Below, piece by piece: positions 34,980 through 46,699 of a stretch of DNA of 64,000 nt. Both the position numbers and the translations under genes were made by a program. The notes beneath the pieces are model-generated. The model made no database searches. It was not told the origin of the DNA and was given only the letters and a program-made list of their open reading frames with translations. The stretch's first letter is position 1, and every line of letters begins with the position of its first letter. The DNA is taken from the NCBI GenBank assembly GCA_921293015.1, contig OV121085.1, forward strand, positions 21,217,911 through 21,281,910. Direction: 5' to 3'. This DNA is from Phorcus lineatus. Taxonomy: Eukaryota; Mollusca; Gastropoda; Trochida; Trochidae.

Positions 34980-37390
34980 TAAATGATGAGAAATAAATAA
35001 AAACTACTACAAAGACCAAACATTATAAAAATGCATTCTTCTTTTTCATAAAACAGTTACGTTACCACATACTGAATAGGTCGCACCGGCCTTGACATCA
35101 TGTTTTATTCATAAGTATGCTGTTTCTGAACATGTTTACGATTTGAAAGAATTTGAAAAGGTTGTACTTGACGGGAAAAGTTAATTTTCGGCATACACTA
35201 TACTTTACCATGAAGAATTTGACTTGAAAAACAGTTAAATGCTTATAGAGATTGTTAAAGGGACAACTAATTTTGTTGCATTGGGTTTGACATAGTAACA
35301 TTAGGTTGTCGATCTACGGCAGAAAGTTGCTTTAACATTTCTTAATTATATAAATAATCCACTTTAATGCACAGATCGTGAAATCTGCAGCTGTCAAACG
35401 ATTCAGATAGCATTTGGTTACCGACAACATTAAACGTACACGATTTTCAACAAGAGTTCGAGAAACTCGTGCGTTTGTACATTTCAGATCAAACTGTCGT
35501 TGTTAATAGCTGTCACCCGATTGGTCACGATTGGCTCGTAAATCCAGACGATTGACAGATTGTCAGAATCTGGCAAAACTTTCATCTTTTATAAACTGAT
35601 GCTTCATCACACTAAGAAAAGATCTTTTATGAGAAGAGAAAATCACTTGTTTAAATTAATTTTAAAAAAACAAAAAAAGTAACGGAATTTATAACAAAAA
35701 TATTTTCAATTAAACGAATAAATTCGTTTAAAATGTCCTTTTCATTTAAATAAATGTTAACTTACTAGTAGACGATTCAAACATCATAAATGATAAATGT
35801 TGTAGCATGCACAAACAGTCTTCATGACTTAAAAGAATATTTAAACGACTTTATACCAAGAGACATATTAGTTGAATTTATGTGAATTAGAATGGGGTAT
35901 ACCAACTTATGTTAATGATGCCTGAATTTTATTTATCTTTTTCTTTCAGAAGGTGATCATGACATTCCGAAGTTTTTTCTATTCTATGCCATAAATGCAA
36001 TAATTTCAGTCAAACGAAATCACGCATTACATGTATCTAATAAAACCTTTCTATGTCTTTCCCATTTTAAATTTCAAACATCAAACATTCCTTAACAATC
36101 GAAAAGACGTTTTGATAAATCTCATGTCTATATAACCGCCAAATGGTGAAACCCTGTACCATAAGCCAAATCTAGTAACGATACAATTTGTGAAAAAGAT
36201 AAGACGATATAAAATGCCCTATCCCCTCTCTCCCCAGATTCTTTGCTTCACGTGGCTGAGGGTTTTGGTAAGGGGTGTAATTAGGGGGGTCAGGTAAAGG
36301 GGACGCAGACCCCCTTCAGACGGCTCGACATGAAGCGAACCCTGTTCCAGGGTAGAGTGGCGGTTAATCGTGTTACACGTCTCACCTCACCTGGATTTGT
36401 TTATAACGGTTAATTTCGCAGATCTTTAGTGCAGTATTCAAAGTTTGTCAAAGCCTTAATAGTTAGGTTTTTACCTAGAATTATTTCTCAATTTAGAAAT
36501 GGACCATTGATATAATGAATTGTTATTAAAGTTCGGTGTGTAGAACTTTAATGAAAATTTAGTTACGAAATTTTTTTCATTTAAGTTAACCTGCATCATA
36601 TGCTACATTTCATAGGTGTATCGTGATAAATTTTATGTTTTAAGTGGATTCTGAAAACGACTTGCGTTGTTTGACGGTTTATTATTTTTCTGTATCATGA
36701 AGTTTTATCCATGTTTTATTTTGTGTGATTCGCTATAGCAGGACTAGGGTATGAACTTAAGCCTCATTTAATTTAACATCAATCGTGAGATATTATTATT
36801 ATTATGCAAATTGCTATGGCGCCCTTCATAAAAACACTCATTTCTTGAAGACAAATCCTTGGGTAAAGTATGTGATTAGGATGGGGCTAAAGTGTTTTGA
36901 AGTGTATAATGGGTCGTTATTCAAACTCGGAATTTTAAAGCGATTATTTCATATCTATGTTTGAAAACAGTCTAACATAGGATTCCGGGAAACTTGAATA
37001 AACTTTTATATAGCGATATAAAATCATGTGCCGCAATCCAAGCAGCTAGATAATACGTCAAATGATTTTAGCATTCGACTGAAAAGGAACGATAATAACA
37101 GGCAAATATTTTCGCCTTGCAGTATGAAATCAATATTGACACAGAAGTAAATATTAAATGTCAAACGACCATCAACATTAACAATATAGGTTGACCAAAG
37201 CTGTCTTGGTATTCCAATAATTGTCGAGTGTGTGTTTAAACAACATTGTTATTACTCGACGCCTTCAAGTGGCGCTCAACTGTAGCTTATAGTCATGAAA
37301 CTGTCACTGATAGCATATTGAATGGTGCATTTCTTTTGGTATCGCTTTATTGAATTGCTCCCTTCTTTTGGAAACGCTTTATTATTTCCT
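34980..37390. other. AT-rich noncoding stretch
   Basis: Contains isolated strong splice-acceptor-like sites (35930-35950; 36222-36240) that do not lead into long frames, and a GC-richer, G-rich patch at 36240-36320. No gene is called. Confidence 0.4.
36525..36552. other. Perfect 10-bp stem-loop
   Basis: ATTAAAGTTC and GAACTTTAAT are exact reverse complements around an 8-nt loop. It is isolated and of unknown role. Confidence 0.55.
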
Positions 37391-37407
37391 GTATTTGCAC
37401 AGCCGAC

Positions 37408-37593
37408 ATGGCGGTCACTTTGAATCCAGATTCCCTAACACCGCGATATGGAATTGGTGATTGTCAAGAAACAATGGCGGCGCTTGAGCAGACGACATCC
37501 GGTCTAATCCTGCCATGTCACAGGTTTTCGAAATCAACCTTCTCAATTGTTACATTTCTGTTTTCGTTACATTGTCCCCACAATGGTTTTTAA
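37408..37593 (+). CDS. Candidate first exon or small ORF, unidentified
   Basis: The ATG sits in GCCGACATGGCGG, a favourable initiation context with a YY1-like core. The frame encodes 61 residues: MAVTLNPDSLTPRYGIGDCQ, then ETMAALEQTTSGLILPCHRF, then a Phe/Ser-rich tail to a TAA. The first 40 codons are GC-richer and protein-like, while the tail looks like intron. A weak donor-like CACAGGTTTTC near 37520 could end an exon there. On the opposite strand, GCCATGG at about 37681 opens a 17-codon frame (MAAKLVIFIFF...), so the interval between them could be a bidirectional start region. No family is recognised. Confidence 0.27.
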   Translation: MAVTLNPDSLTPRYGIGDCQETMAALEQTTSGLILPCHRFSKSTFSIVTFLFSLHCPHNGF

Positions 37594-37928
37594 TCCCTCT
37601 TAAGTGATCTTTCCATTGGATTTGATCTCAATCTCGTATACATTTTTTAAAGAAAATAAAAATGACCAATTTAGCGGCCATGGCTTGTGAGGCCTTTATT
37701 GAAATGCAGTACAATTTGTTAGTTTGAAAGGTTATGGAGCATTAATGACCTGCAAACATAAGAAAGTTGTGACTTGGAGCTGGTCTGAATAAAGACATCA
37801 CACGACCAATACCAAATGGTCACTTTGACCACAGCTTGCATGAGCCGTTGTCCGCGTAAAAGACCGTATGTCGTGAAAGTAGCGTTGCAATTGTCATTTA
37901 GCACGCATTCATTTGTGCTGGTTTTGAA

Positions 37929-38046
37929 CGTGCTACTTCGTGTTTCTCGTGCTAGTTAGATGCTTCTAATTAAGCTCGTTTTGCACGTGTTATATGTCTT
38001 TTCAGCACGGTTGGCACGTGCTAGTTTGTTTCGTTTGCACGTGCTC
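37929..38046. repeat. Clustered CACGTG and CGTGCTA words
   Basis: Perfect CACGTG E-boxes lie at 37984, 38015 and 38038, and CGTGCTA at 37929, 37948 and 38017. The similar surroundings suggest a decayed short tandem repeat of about 20-30 bp. The same cluster could act as a bHLH-factor binding block. Confidence 0.45.
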
Positions 38047-38229
38047 ATTCATATTTGTTTTGGACGCACGCCTATACTGAAAATATCATTTTGCGGTTTC
38101 TCACAGTTTTTAACACACTGCCAAAATTCGCAAACCAGTTGCCCACATAACCAGTCAGGGGATGTTGACCATACCGGTCGGGTATCAGATACATTGGTCA
38201 ATGAGACTATTGTTCCCTCTTAGAGCAAC

Positions 38230-40330
38230 CTATCCCATCTCCTTAAGTTTCTCGTCTTAATTAAACTAGTAGTTTGAGAGCAAACAGTTACATAACATTA
38301 ACCCCACCTCTTGGGGGAAATGAGTTGAAGGGTTTCTTGGTCACGCTCTATACCAAATAACCTGCATAGCGGGGAGGGTTGGTTAATCTACACGATCACA
38401 AGGTATGCTATCATGAAGGGGGATCTTAAACCGGTACCCCTCAACGTGTTTTTCTTCTTGGTCTAAACAAACCTTACAGTTGACAAGGGGTTCCCAGAAT
38501 TGCATAATACCGATATCAAAGGACATGAAATACCTGTACTTTTCTTTATTGAAACTTGATAAGGTGTACTATCAACTTTTGGTTTTCAATTTAGAATTCT
38601 GTTCGTTAAAGATTGAAAATTTCCGTTTAATTTTCTGTCATTTTCTTTATTCAAATCCAACTTATGATTTTCCTTTGAGATTTTTGTTTGATTAAAATCG
38701 AAATTATTTGACTATTACAATTTAAGAATGATTTTCATGATGTGGTGACCTTTCACTGCTCTATCAACGTGTAATTCGCTGTACCATTGATTCACTGATG
38801 AATAATGGCAAAGTTCAAGAGAAAATGTTCAAGATTTTGATTTCCTTTTTAGATTTCCATCTTATAGTCTAATGAAGATTAAATATCAATAAACATTCGT
38901 AGTTAAATCGAAATAAATTTGTATTTCTTTTCAAAATAAAAAATTAAGGAAGCGATTTTCAATCCTATTTACTCTCTGTATGATCGTTTAAGCATTAAGA
39001 AAAAGAAGTTGATAATGTTTAATTTTTAAGACAGAAGTGGAGATTCAGTGTACTTCAACATAATTGTATATCGTACCAAGCATTAATCCATGGCATTTTT
39101 GGCAGGTCATTATAAGTTAGTTAACCCAGGGGTCAAAATTCAGAAAACACACATTTTCATGTTTCGCTACAAAATCCATTTGCAGCGATCAAAAGCTTTA
39201 AACACAAGTCATGTTTGTTCCCATGCAAAAAGTCAATGTGGTTGTGTTGATTTTTTCCTCAAATAGTGGAACCGGAATATTAGAATCTAAATTTCAGGAA
39301 ATCGGAATTTCGAAAACATGACCCCTTCTGTCGACTTCATCATGCACAAGAGACACGTCGATCCGAATGAAAGAATGGCTATATTTGCGGAAGTTCTGTT
39401 ATTGACATCAAAGCAAAACCCAAATTACATTATATTTGCACTACGATACAGTGGTTTGTGAACAAACTTTTGGTATGCACCTGTATATAGATTGGTGTAA
39501 ATCGTTAGAATTTTCCTTGTAGTTCGTTGATTGTTTCATATTACTGATTTTGGTCGTGGGCAATGAATTATGTTTATGTTGTAATGTCAATATGTTTATT
39601 GTTATACAAAGATTTAAAAGTAAAATATCTTCGTCTTATGTTATTAAAAACGGTTTTTCGGAGAACCATAAAAATGTTCTATAGAGAACACAGAGCACAG
39701 ATTATATAAAGCTACAAATGGGAAAACCAAATATTTCCGAAATATTTTGAACAGTCATTAAATACCAAATGAAGTCATCAAATGAATAATAGAGGTTCCT
39801 CCGAATTCGAATAAATGACATACGTAACATTATATACAAAATAAATAAGTTAAATAATTTATAAAGTTATAAGTTCAATCTCTAAAATGGAAAGCACTGC
39901 TTATTATTTGACGGGCGTTTCTTAACAATGTCAACTAAATTTTGATATCCCAAATCTTGTTTTTGAATTAAAAAATATTTCAAGTGTATTGCTATAAATA
40001 ATTGGAAACCATGCACGAAATTGATAAAATTCAACACAATTGGACCATTAAAATTACGATAACAATGCAAGATCGACCATTAGCATCAAAACGAATAATA
40101 AAACCATCATAAAATGCTAATATCCTTAAACTTGATAATAATAATTTGTCCCAATATGTCAAACGTTCAAACAGGCAATAAAATCATTTCTCTTCCTACT
40201 TTATTAATCTGAAAGCTTGGTTTCATGAACAGGAATTTGACAAAACAGCGTTTAAGCATTATTAAAGTCATTCTCATGGGCGATTTCTCTAAACAACAGT
40301 GATGGACATTGTTCCGCTGCGGGATACTAG
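38230..40330. other. AT-rich noncoding stretch
   Basis: Nothing recognised apart from short A/T runs. Confidence 0.45.
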
Positions 40331-40334
40331 GTGA

Positions 40335-40520
40335 CCAATGTCCACTAACGGTCAAAGCATGCTCCATGCACGTTACTTCCCATCACAACGGTCAAGCTTT
40401 GCCCAGTACGCGTTACTGACCGTCACAACGGTCAAGCAATGCTCAACCCGCATAACTGACCACCGTGACGGTCAAGGCATGCGCCAGGCGTATTATTGGA
40501 CATCACAACGGTCAAGCGAG
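40335..40520 (+). repeat. 40-bp tandem minisatellite with inverted TGACCGT/ACGGTCA core
   Basis: ACGGTCAA occurs at 40348, 40388, 40428, 40468 and 40508, an exact 40-bp period over five occurrences. Unit sequence between the cores has diverged, so spacing is better kept than sequence. In the best unit, TGACCGTCACAACGGTCA forms a 7-bp dyad. The period is not a multiple of three, so the overlapping short frames are not a protein repeat. Confidence 0.85.
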
Positions 40521-43016
40521 ACAAGATATTTCAGCACCCAGGAAACTTGTATTCATTGTTGAGGGTCATATTTCTAATTCAGTCATGCCTGAATTGATTG
40601 CTTATCGCCATCAAGGAGAATCAAGTCACGTTCTTGAGACCTTCTGGCTTGGAAGTTGAACGTATATGGCTGATGCAAGTTTTGATAAACTGCAAAAAAC
40701 GCGAAAGAAAACATTGTAGAAAAGCATCTAGAAACTTTTTTAAGTTATTGCGTGGCCACTGTAAAATTACAGGATGCCACTTTTGAACGAAGTATATTTT
40801 TAGATACCTGTGATCAAGCCACGGTAGACCCGCTCACTTCATCAAGGCAAATGAAGCAGTCATGTTTGAAATGTATGTGTTAAGCACTTTCCGATTTAAT
40901 TGAGGGATATTAACATGGCAATAGTGACAGGGAATATGTTGCCAATTTTTCAAAAAAATACTCTTGACACGAGATTTGTATTGTTGTCGTTGTATAGTTC
41001 ATAGACCTAGACAACATGTTTACGGGACGTTTGATTTCGGTTGTCATATTCGACATTTTGGAATGTATATTCAACTAGAGATAATATGAAGTTAAATCAC
41101 ATATCAATCAAAATTAAATTTAAGACAAGAAGGTAACTTTACAATAAGACGTATATAACCAAACAAACAAACTGGTACTGTCTCTTTTAAACAAGCCACT
41201 GTCAGTCTTAAGATTCCCCTTGTCTAAACTCAGAGCAATGGTATCATCCAGTTATTCTAACCCATAACTAGGCCTCAAATGATCCAGCGACGTGAATTGA
41301 GCCGATGATTATACCCTAGGGATGTATATGGGATTACTTACTTTTTATTACTGGTATAAAGTTTCCAATTTGGTTTTGTCTCGAATAAAACTAGTATGTA
41401 TAGAGATGTGGAATGTTTTTCACAATTTAAAGTTTGCATGGAGTCTTGGGTGTTTCATAATCCCTTTAATATAACTCCAATGTTATACTCACGTTTTACC
41501 CATGTTTATTTTCATGCATCATGATTTTACTCACACGTCGTCATATATCTAGAAGGACGTTTAAGCTAAAAAATACTTCAAGGGAATTCATTTCGAGGAC
41601 ACAAAAATACGTGCACCACGATTAAGATATCCAGTTAAAGGTTTATGAAAATAATATCGGATCTTCTCACTTATTTCTATTTGAAAAGTCTAGATTGAAG
41701 TTGACAAGTTATATAGAATTACGAGGAAAACAGATAAAATAATGAATTTATGGAACACTTATTGTAAATACCTGTGTTTCTTTTCAAATAAAAGCAACAC
41801 TGTTATTTGATGTCACGACGCCATGAAAAAAACTATTACCATGAATTCTTATTCGAAATTTGGCGTAGAGAATGTTGTGGGAGTCAAATATGTCAAACTT
41901 TAAAAAGGGTGTTATGATATGGATAACAATTAGTTCTATCTGATAATTTCCATTTGAATGTTTCTCACTCGAAAAAGTCGTGATTTGTGATCTAAAACCG
42001 GATAGTGACACATGCCAACGACTCAAACATAAATTTGGAAACTTATTTACAGACACAAAGACTAATATGGCTTGGTAGTCTTTGGAATATTAATTAATTG
42101 TTATACAAGCACAAAGTGCGTAGAAATTCGACCTCGTAACATATAAATTTTTTGTCATTTTAGTGATGAAAATGCAATTTTTGCGACGTGATTTGAACTT
42201 CATGCAGGAATATGGTATTTTGACTATTATCTAACAACATAAAAAATTATGAAACGCACTCTGTGGGTTAATATTGGTCTACAAACTTCATACAGTCACA
42301 GAAGACTCCACACTATTTTTAGAGCTTTGAGTTTGTTCTCCATGTTGCTGCTATATTTAGCAACTGACAAATCCTCCTTCTGTTGTGGAGGGCAATGTGA
42401 TCTTAAACTTCCAGGTTTCCAAGAAATATTCCGAGATCAATTATTTCTGCGTTTGTAAAAAAAAATTAAATTAAAGTATAAGATAACGATATTAGGACTG
42501 TTTTGATTCTGCCTTTTTCTTAAAACTCTACTGTTAGAAATGTTTCTACCTTTAAAAGCCTTACTATCTCATTTGAAAGCAGCTTCGGCAAGGTAGCGGT
42601 ATCTTGTCACACTTACGTAACGTCACCTAGATGGCGTATTTCCACCTACAGCAGGTGTAAACGAGCCCTTACCCGTGACCCATCACCTCTCCAGAGCCAG
42701 CGAGACTCAGATGAATGATAACCCGGGGAGGTCAAAGTGTTCTTCAACCACTATCTCTGATAATGCAGTCAACTGCATTGACTTTAGCACGTACGGAATC
42801 CTGGGTCGTCTTCGGTAGTTTCACTCTTGTTAAAGATGAGCAAACACTCTATCAGAGGTCCTCCAGGGAACAGGGACATGTATTGTCGAAAACAACAGTT
42901 TCAGTCTATAAAACAACTGGAGTCGACCATCAAGCATATAAAAAGTAAGAGGATGTAACAGAGTCAAAACTCCAAGTCTTTGATTTTAAGAAAAATTGTT
43001 TCCGACACATAAGCCT

Positions 43017-43038
43017 TTGATATGATATATCATATCAA
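43017..43038. repeat. 22-bp AT-rich perfect palindrome
   Basis: TGATATGATATATCATATCA is self-complementary and extends by one T/A pair on each side. Confidence 0.8.
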
Positions 43039-44370
43039 TCCCACCACTTTCCCCTTCAAATTTAGCAGAGAATCGAAAAAAATGGACCGGTACTTTTTCT
43101 TTTACGATTTTTAAAATCGAAAATTGCACAAGTCAGTCATCTGAGCCATTGGCTGGATGGTTTACTGCGTGGACATATGATTTCGGCTTTTGCACAAATA
43201 TAAGGCTGTTGAACGATTTCCTATTCAAACTAATTTTATCATTTTTCTTTTGACTTTATATCACCATAGTTGTATTTGATTCGCAAACTGAAGATCAAAC
43301 GGATATTGTGACTCTCAAAATTGAAATTGCGAAAACCTAGTACGATGAATGTAAATATCAAACGTGCATCCAAAGAAGTCTAAACTTTTGTATTCTTTAC
43401 TTATAGGTTAGGCACTTTACATTAAGACTGACACCTAATAATTAATGTCAGCCATGGTCAAACTGAAAAAACCACACACCTAAAACCTGCTTAAACTTCA
43501 TAAGAAAAATTGAGTATACAACTAGATTTATCAACTTCAAAATGTGAAGTGGTTCGGTCTTTTAACATACATAAAAGAAGTACTTTACCTCACGTTTTAA
43601 TCTTTTTTCTTATTTTAAGAGACTCATCACAATATGGGGAATACTTTCTTTTGATCGTCAATTATCCTAGCCAAAAAATATGTCATGCAAAAAACCCAGT
43701 GACTCTTTAATACAGTATCAGAACCTCGGGTGGTCGCATACATAAAGATAACATTTCGTCTGCTAATACAAAGGTGGTAAGGCGTATATAAACACCCCAG
43801 TATAGTAACAATACCAATTTGTTAACAAGACAAAATACGGTCATAAAAGACAAAACACGATATCAGTACTTATAGATGGTTGTCTCCCCTTAGTTTTAAC
43901 GACATTTTTACGATGGATAACACTTGACTGCCGTTTTCGTAAAGGACTGGATTGTGCATGCCGCTTTACTGATGATGTCTCGTAATTTATTCCCAGGTTA
44001 ATTCCTTTATATCAAATGCATAGGTTTTCTGGTGTTTGAACTCAATATAGTATGTAAGTAGGTTTATAGCGTTTTTATCTACAATAAATTCTACTGGTAT
44101 ATATATGTCTCATATTCTCAATTACACATTTACAATAATGAGGGAAATTGGCACACTTGCTTCAAAGTTGGTAACCTTTAGCCGAAAAGTCAGAAAGTAC
44201 ATTTTAATAGATGCAGTACTGGTAAAAACAAGCAAAGGATGTACCGAAGTTTGCCTTTTTGTCATTAATATCAAATTTTCGATCTCACAATGGGACAAAT
44301 TGCTGTTCGTGTATCGATGGAAATAAATCGTACATTCATAGAGGAGATTTACCGTTAAGAAAATATCTAA

Positions 44371-44389
44371 GGTATATATATATATATAT
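44371..44389. repeat. Short (TA)n microsatellite
   Basis: About nine TA dinucleotides. Confidence 0.9.
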
Positions 44390-46299
44390 GACAATCTTAA
44401 GTGAGGTTATTGGATTTTTTATTCCGTTTTGAAGATCATTTCAGTTAAATAATGGGGCTAGAGAAAAGAAAACAGACCAGTTCGTATTAAAACCTTGGCT
44501 GGAACTCTGAAACTAAGGTGGTCCGAAAGTGAAGCCCGAACTTCATGGTATATTAACTGTTTCTGAGAGTTAACAAAATTTAGATTTATTACACAGAAAT
44601 TGATGCTCATTAGGTTTTACTCTTTCATTCCGAAGTAACGACATCGGCAGAATTCAAGTCAGTAACACCAAAATCAAGAACCCCAATCTTAGACACAATA
44701 ACACCACAGCAGAAACGAATTGCAAACTCATACAAAAAGCCCCATTTTAATTAAGTTATCAAACATAACTATTTAAATTGTACAGTGTAAACAATCCTGC
44801 ATGTATGAAATATTTGCCGGCATAATTCCAACCAGCAACCAATATTTGTAACCAAGAATCGTAATTCTTTTATACTTCGTCGTTGATCTGTCTCCAGGTC
44901 CGACGATATAGAGTACGTTGTATTATTAGAATAATTTTCTTGGGTATTACGTCGGATTATGCCAATGAAGCATATGAAAATGATTTTTATACCCATTATG
45001 TCAAACATGAGGTACACGTGAGGTTGGACCAGTGACCTCAGACAGGGGAGTCGAACCAGGGGAGGGATTAGGCGAGTGGTACGTCTTATTGGGGAGGCTT
45101 TTTATATACATCATGTCAAGCAAAAGTAACATTAAGGCTTAAAATACCGAACATTCTTATCATTTCGAGCATTGTATATGCAAATGCAAGATTGAAAGAG
45201 GTTGACGTATTAAGCATATATTACATCATGTTTCCTAATATGAATGAAACTTCATGAGTTTATATTAAAACAATTAAATGCATGCTTTAAGCAAACCATA
45301 AAGGGTATACACAACCAGCATTATTTTATTTATTTTTCAAATATATATTATTATAGTATGTTCCACTTCCTCTGAATACAGCTACTGGTTGAGGAAAATA
45401 TAGATCTTTTGCATACCAATGTTATACAATCTTTCACACCATGCACCCGTTTGCTAATTATTGTTTGTTTTAAGATGGTTAGCTACATGGCCACGATTCT
45501 TTGGATAAGGCTGTGGAAAATGACTTTTTGCAGACTTAAACTTGTAAGGATGACTCATAACAAGACACGTCGTCTACTAGAACAACCATAAAAGGGAAGG
45601 AACTTTTCGTATCTATGGTAATCTTGAATTCTCTCTGTAAGCATCTCCGGGTAAAGAAGATAAGTCTTTTTCAATATCCCCTAGTCTTAATCGTAACATT
45701 TGTAAACTTTGAAAGAAAAAAGGAGTTATCTATATCGTTTGATTCAACTTTCAATGAATACACAGATAGATTGAAGCAGATTATTATAGAATATACCAAT
45801 GTGCGAAAATATGTAACAAATGTGTTAATGGAATATATCAGATATTATGAAAATATATGCACCGAGCAAAACGTGAGATTTGATTATATCTTTTAAAATG
45901 TAATCCAACTTTCCAGTTGTAAACAGGTAACATTATTAACGCTTGATCTACTTAATCTGTTTTTGAACACATTAAGTCTCAAAATGAATGTCCCTGGTGT
46001 AATAATCGTGTAAGTATATGTCCAGGGCACGAGGTGTGTTATTAAAGTGTAGTGACCACTGTCCAGGTGTCCAGCTAAATCCACTTTCCCCTCGAGTGAC
46101 CACATACACAGACATTCTTACCACGAGAACACACGTGGCACACCTGTAATCAGCGGCGAGATCAAAGAGAGGGAGGGACAGGTGTATGTTACCTGACAAG
46201 CTTTTGATAGGTAAAGAATGCGATGGTACCTCGAATCAAAAGCCCTATATTCAGCCTTTTTATATAGAGAAGATGCTCACAAGCGGATCAGTAGTCAAA

Positions 46300-46680
46300 T
46301 GATGTGACACTTGCAAAGGAAAAGTTGCTTACTTTGATTTTCTTTTGAAAGGTACATGGAAACTTTGATATACATGTATATTTACAGGTAGAGGGAACTT
46401 TTCAATGTATGCTGATGACACTTGCAAAAATTCAAAAGTTTACTTTGATATACACTTAAAAGGTGTGGGGACATTTCAGAATGGTGTGAGATTTTAAATG
46501 GAAATGTTTGATTTACTTTAGAAAGGTGTATACTGAGTACTTCATTTGCTAAAGAATATTTGCTAACTTTCAATCCATTTTGAAATGTATGTCTATAATG
46601 TAGAAATATTGGGGGCGTTTTTATAAACGCTTATGACAAACTCTTGCAAAAGATAACTTACATTCTTTCCTATATGAAAG
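46300..46680 (+). repeat. Degenerate ~112-bp tandem repeat
   Basis: TGACACTTGCAAA at 46304 and 46416 is followed in both copies by a TTACTTTGAT...AAAGGT segment. Weaker echoes occur at 46497-46535 (TTTACTTTAGAAAGGTGTA) and 46633 (ACTCTTGCAAAAGATAACTTAC). Confidence 0.5.
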
Positions 46681-46699
46681 ACATACGAGACGTCTTCGA

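Larger units (their letters stand above)
40660..46290. other. Mostly AT-rich noncoding stretch
   Basis: A 22-bp palindrome (43017-43038) and a small TA array (44371-44389) are listed separately. At 45047-45060 a minus-strand CTGGTTCGACTCCCC word resembles a tRNA B box without other tRNA structure. At 46125-46170 the minus strand has a good acceptor (CTGATTACAG) and a donor (GTAAGAA) only about 22 nt apart. No gene is called. Confidence 0.4.

Noticed and set aside
36222-36300. Strong acceptor CCCTCTCTCCCCAG followed by GTAAGG 30 nt later as a micro-exon
   Set aside because: The patch is simply C- then G-rich, the encoded decapeptide is uninformative and no neighbouring exons fit.
45047-45060. 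CTGGTTCGACTCCCC on the minus strand as a tRNA T-arm or SINE B box
   Set aside because: Flanking bases do not pair into a T-stem and no A box or acceptor stem is found.
45615-45896. 93-codon plus-strand frame with a coiled-coil-like end
   Set aside because: AT-driven Lys/Ile/Tyr/Asn composition, no homology recognised and no splice or promoter context.
46125-46170. 22-nt minus-strand micro-exon between CTGATTACAG and GTAAGAA
   Set aside because: Splice-like words alone are common in this sequence; no flanking exons support it.
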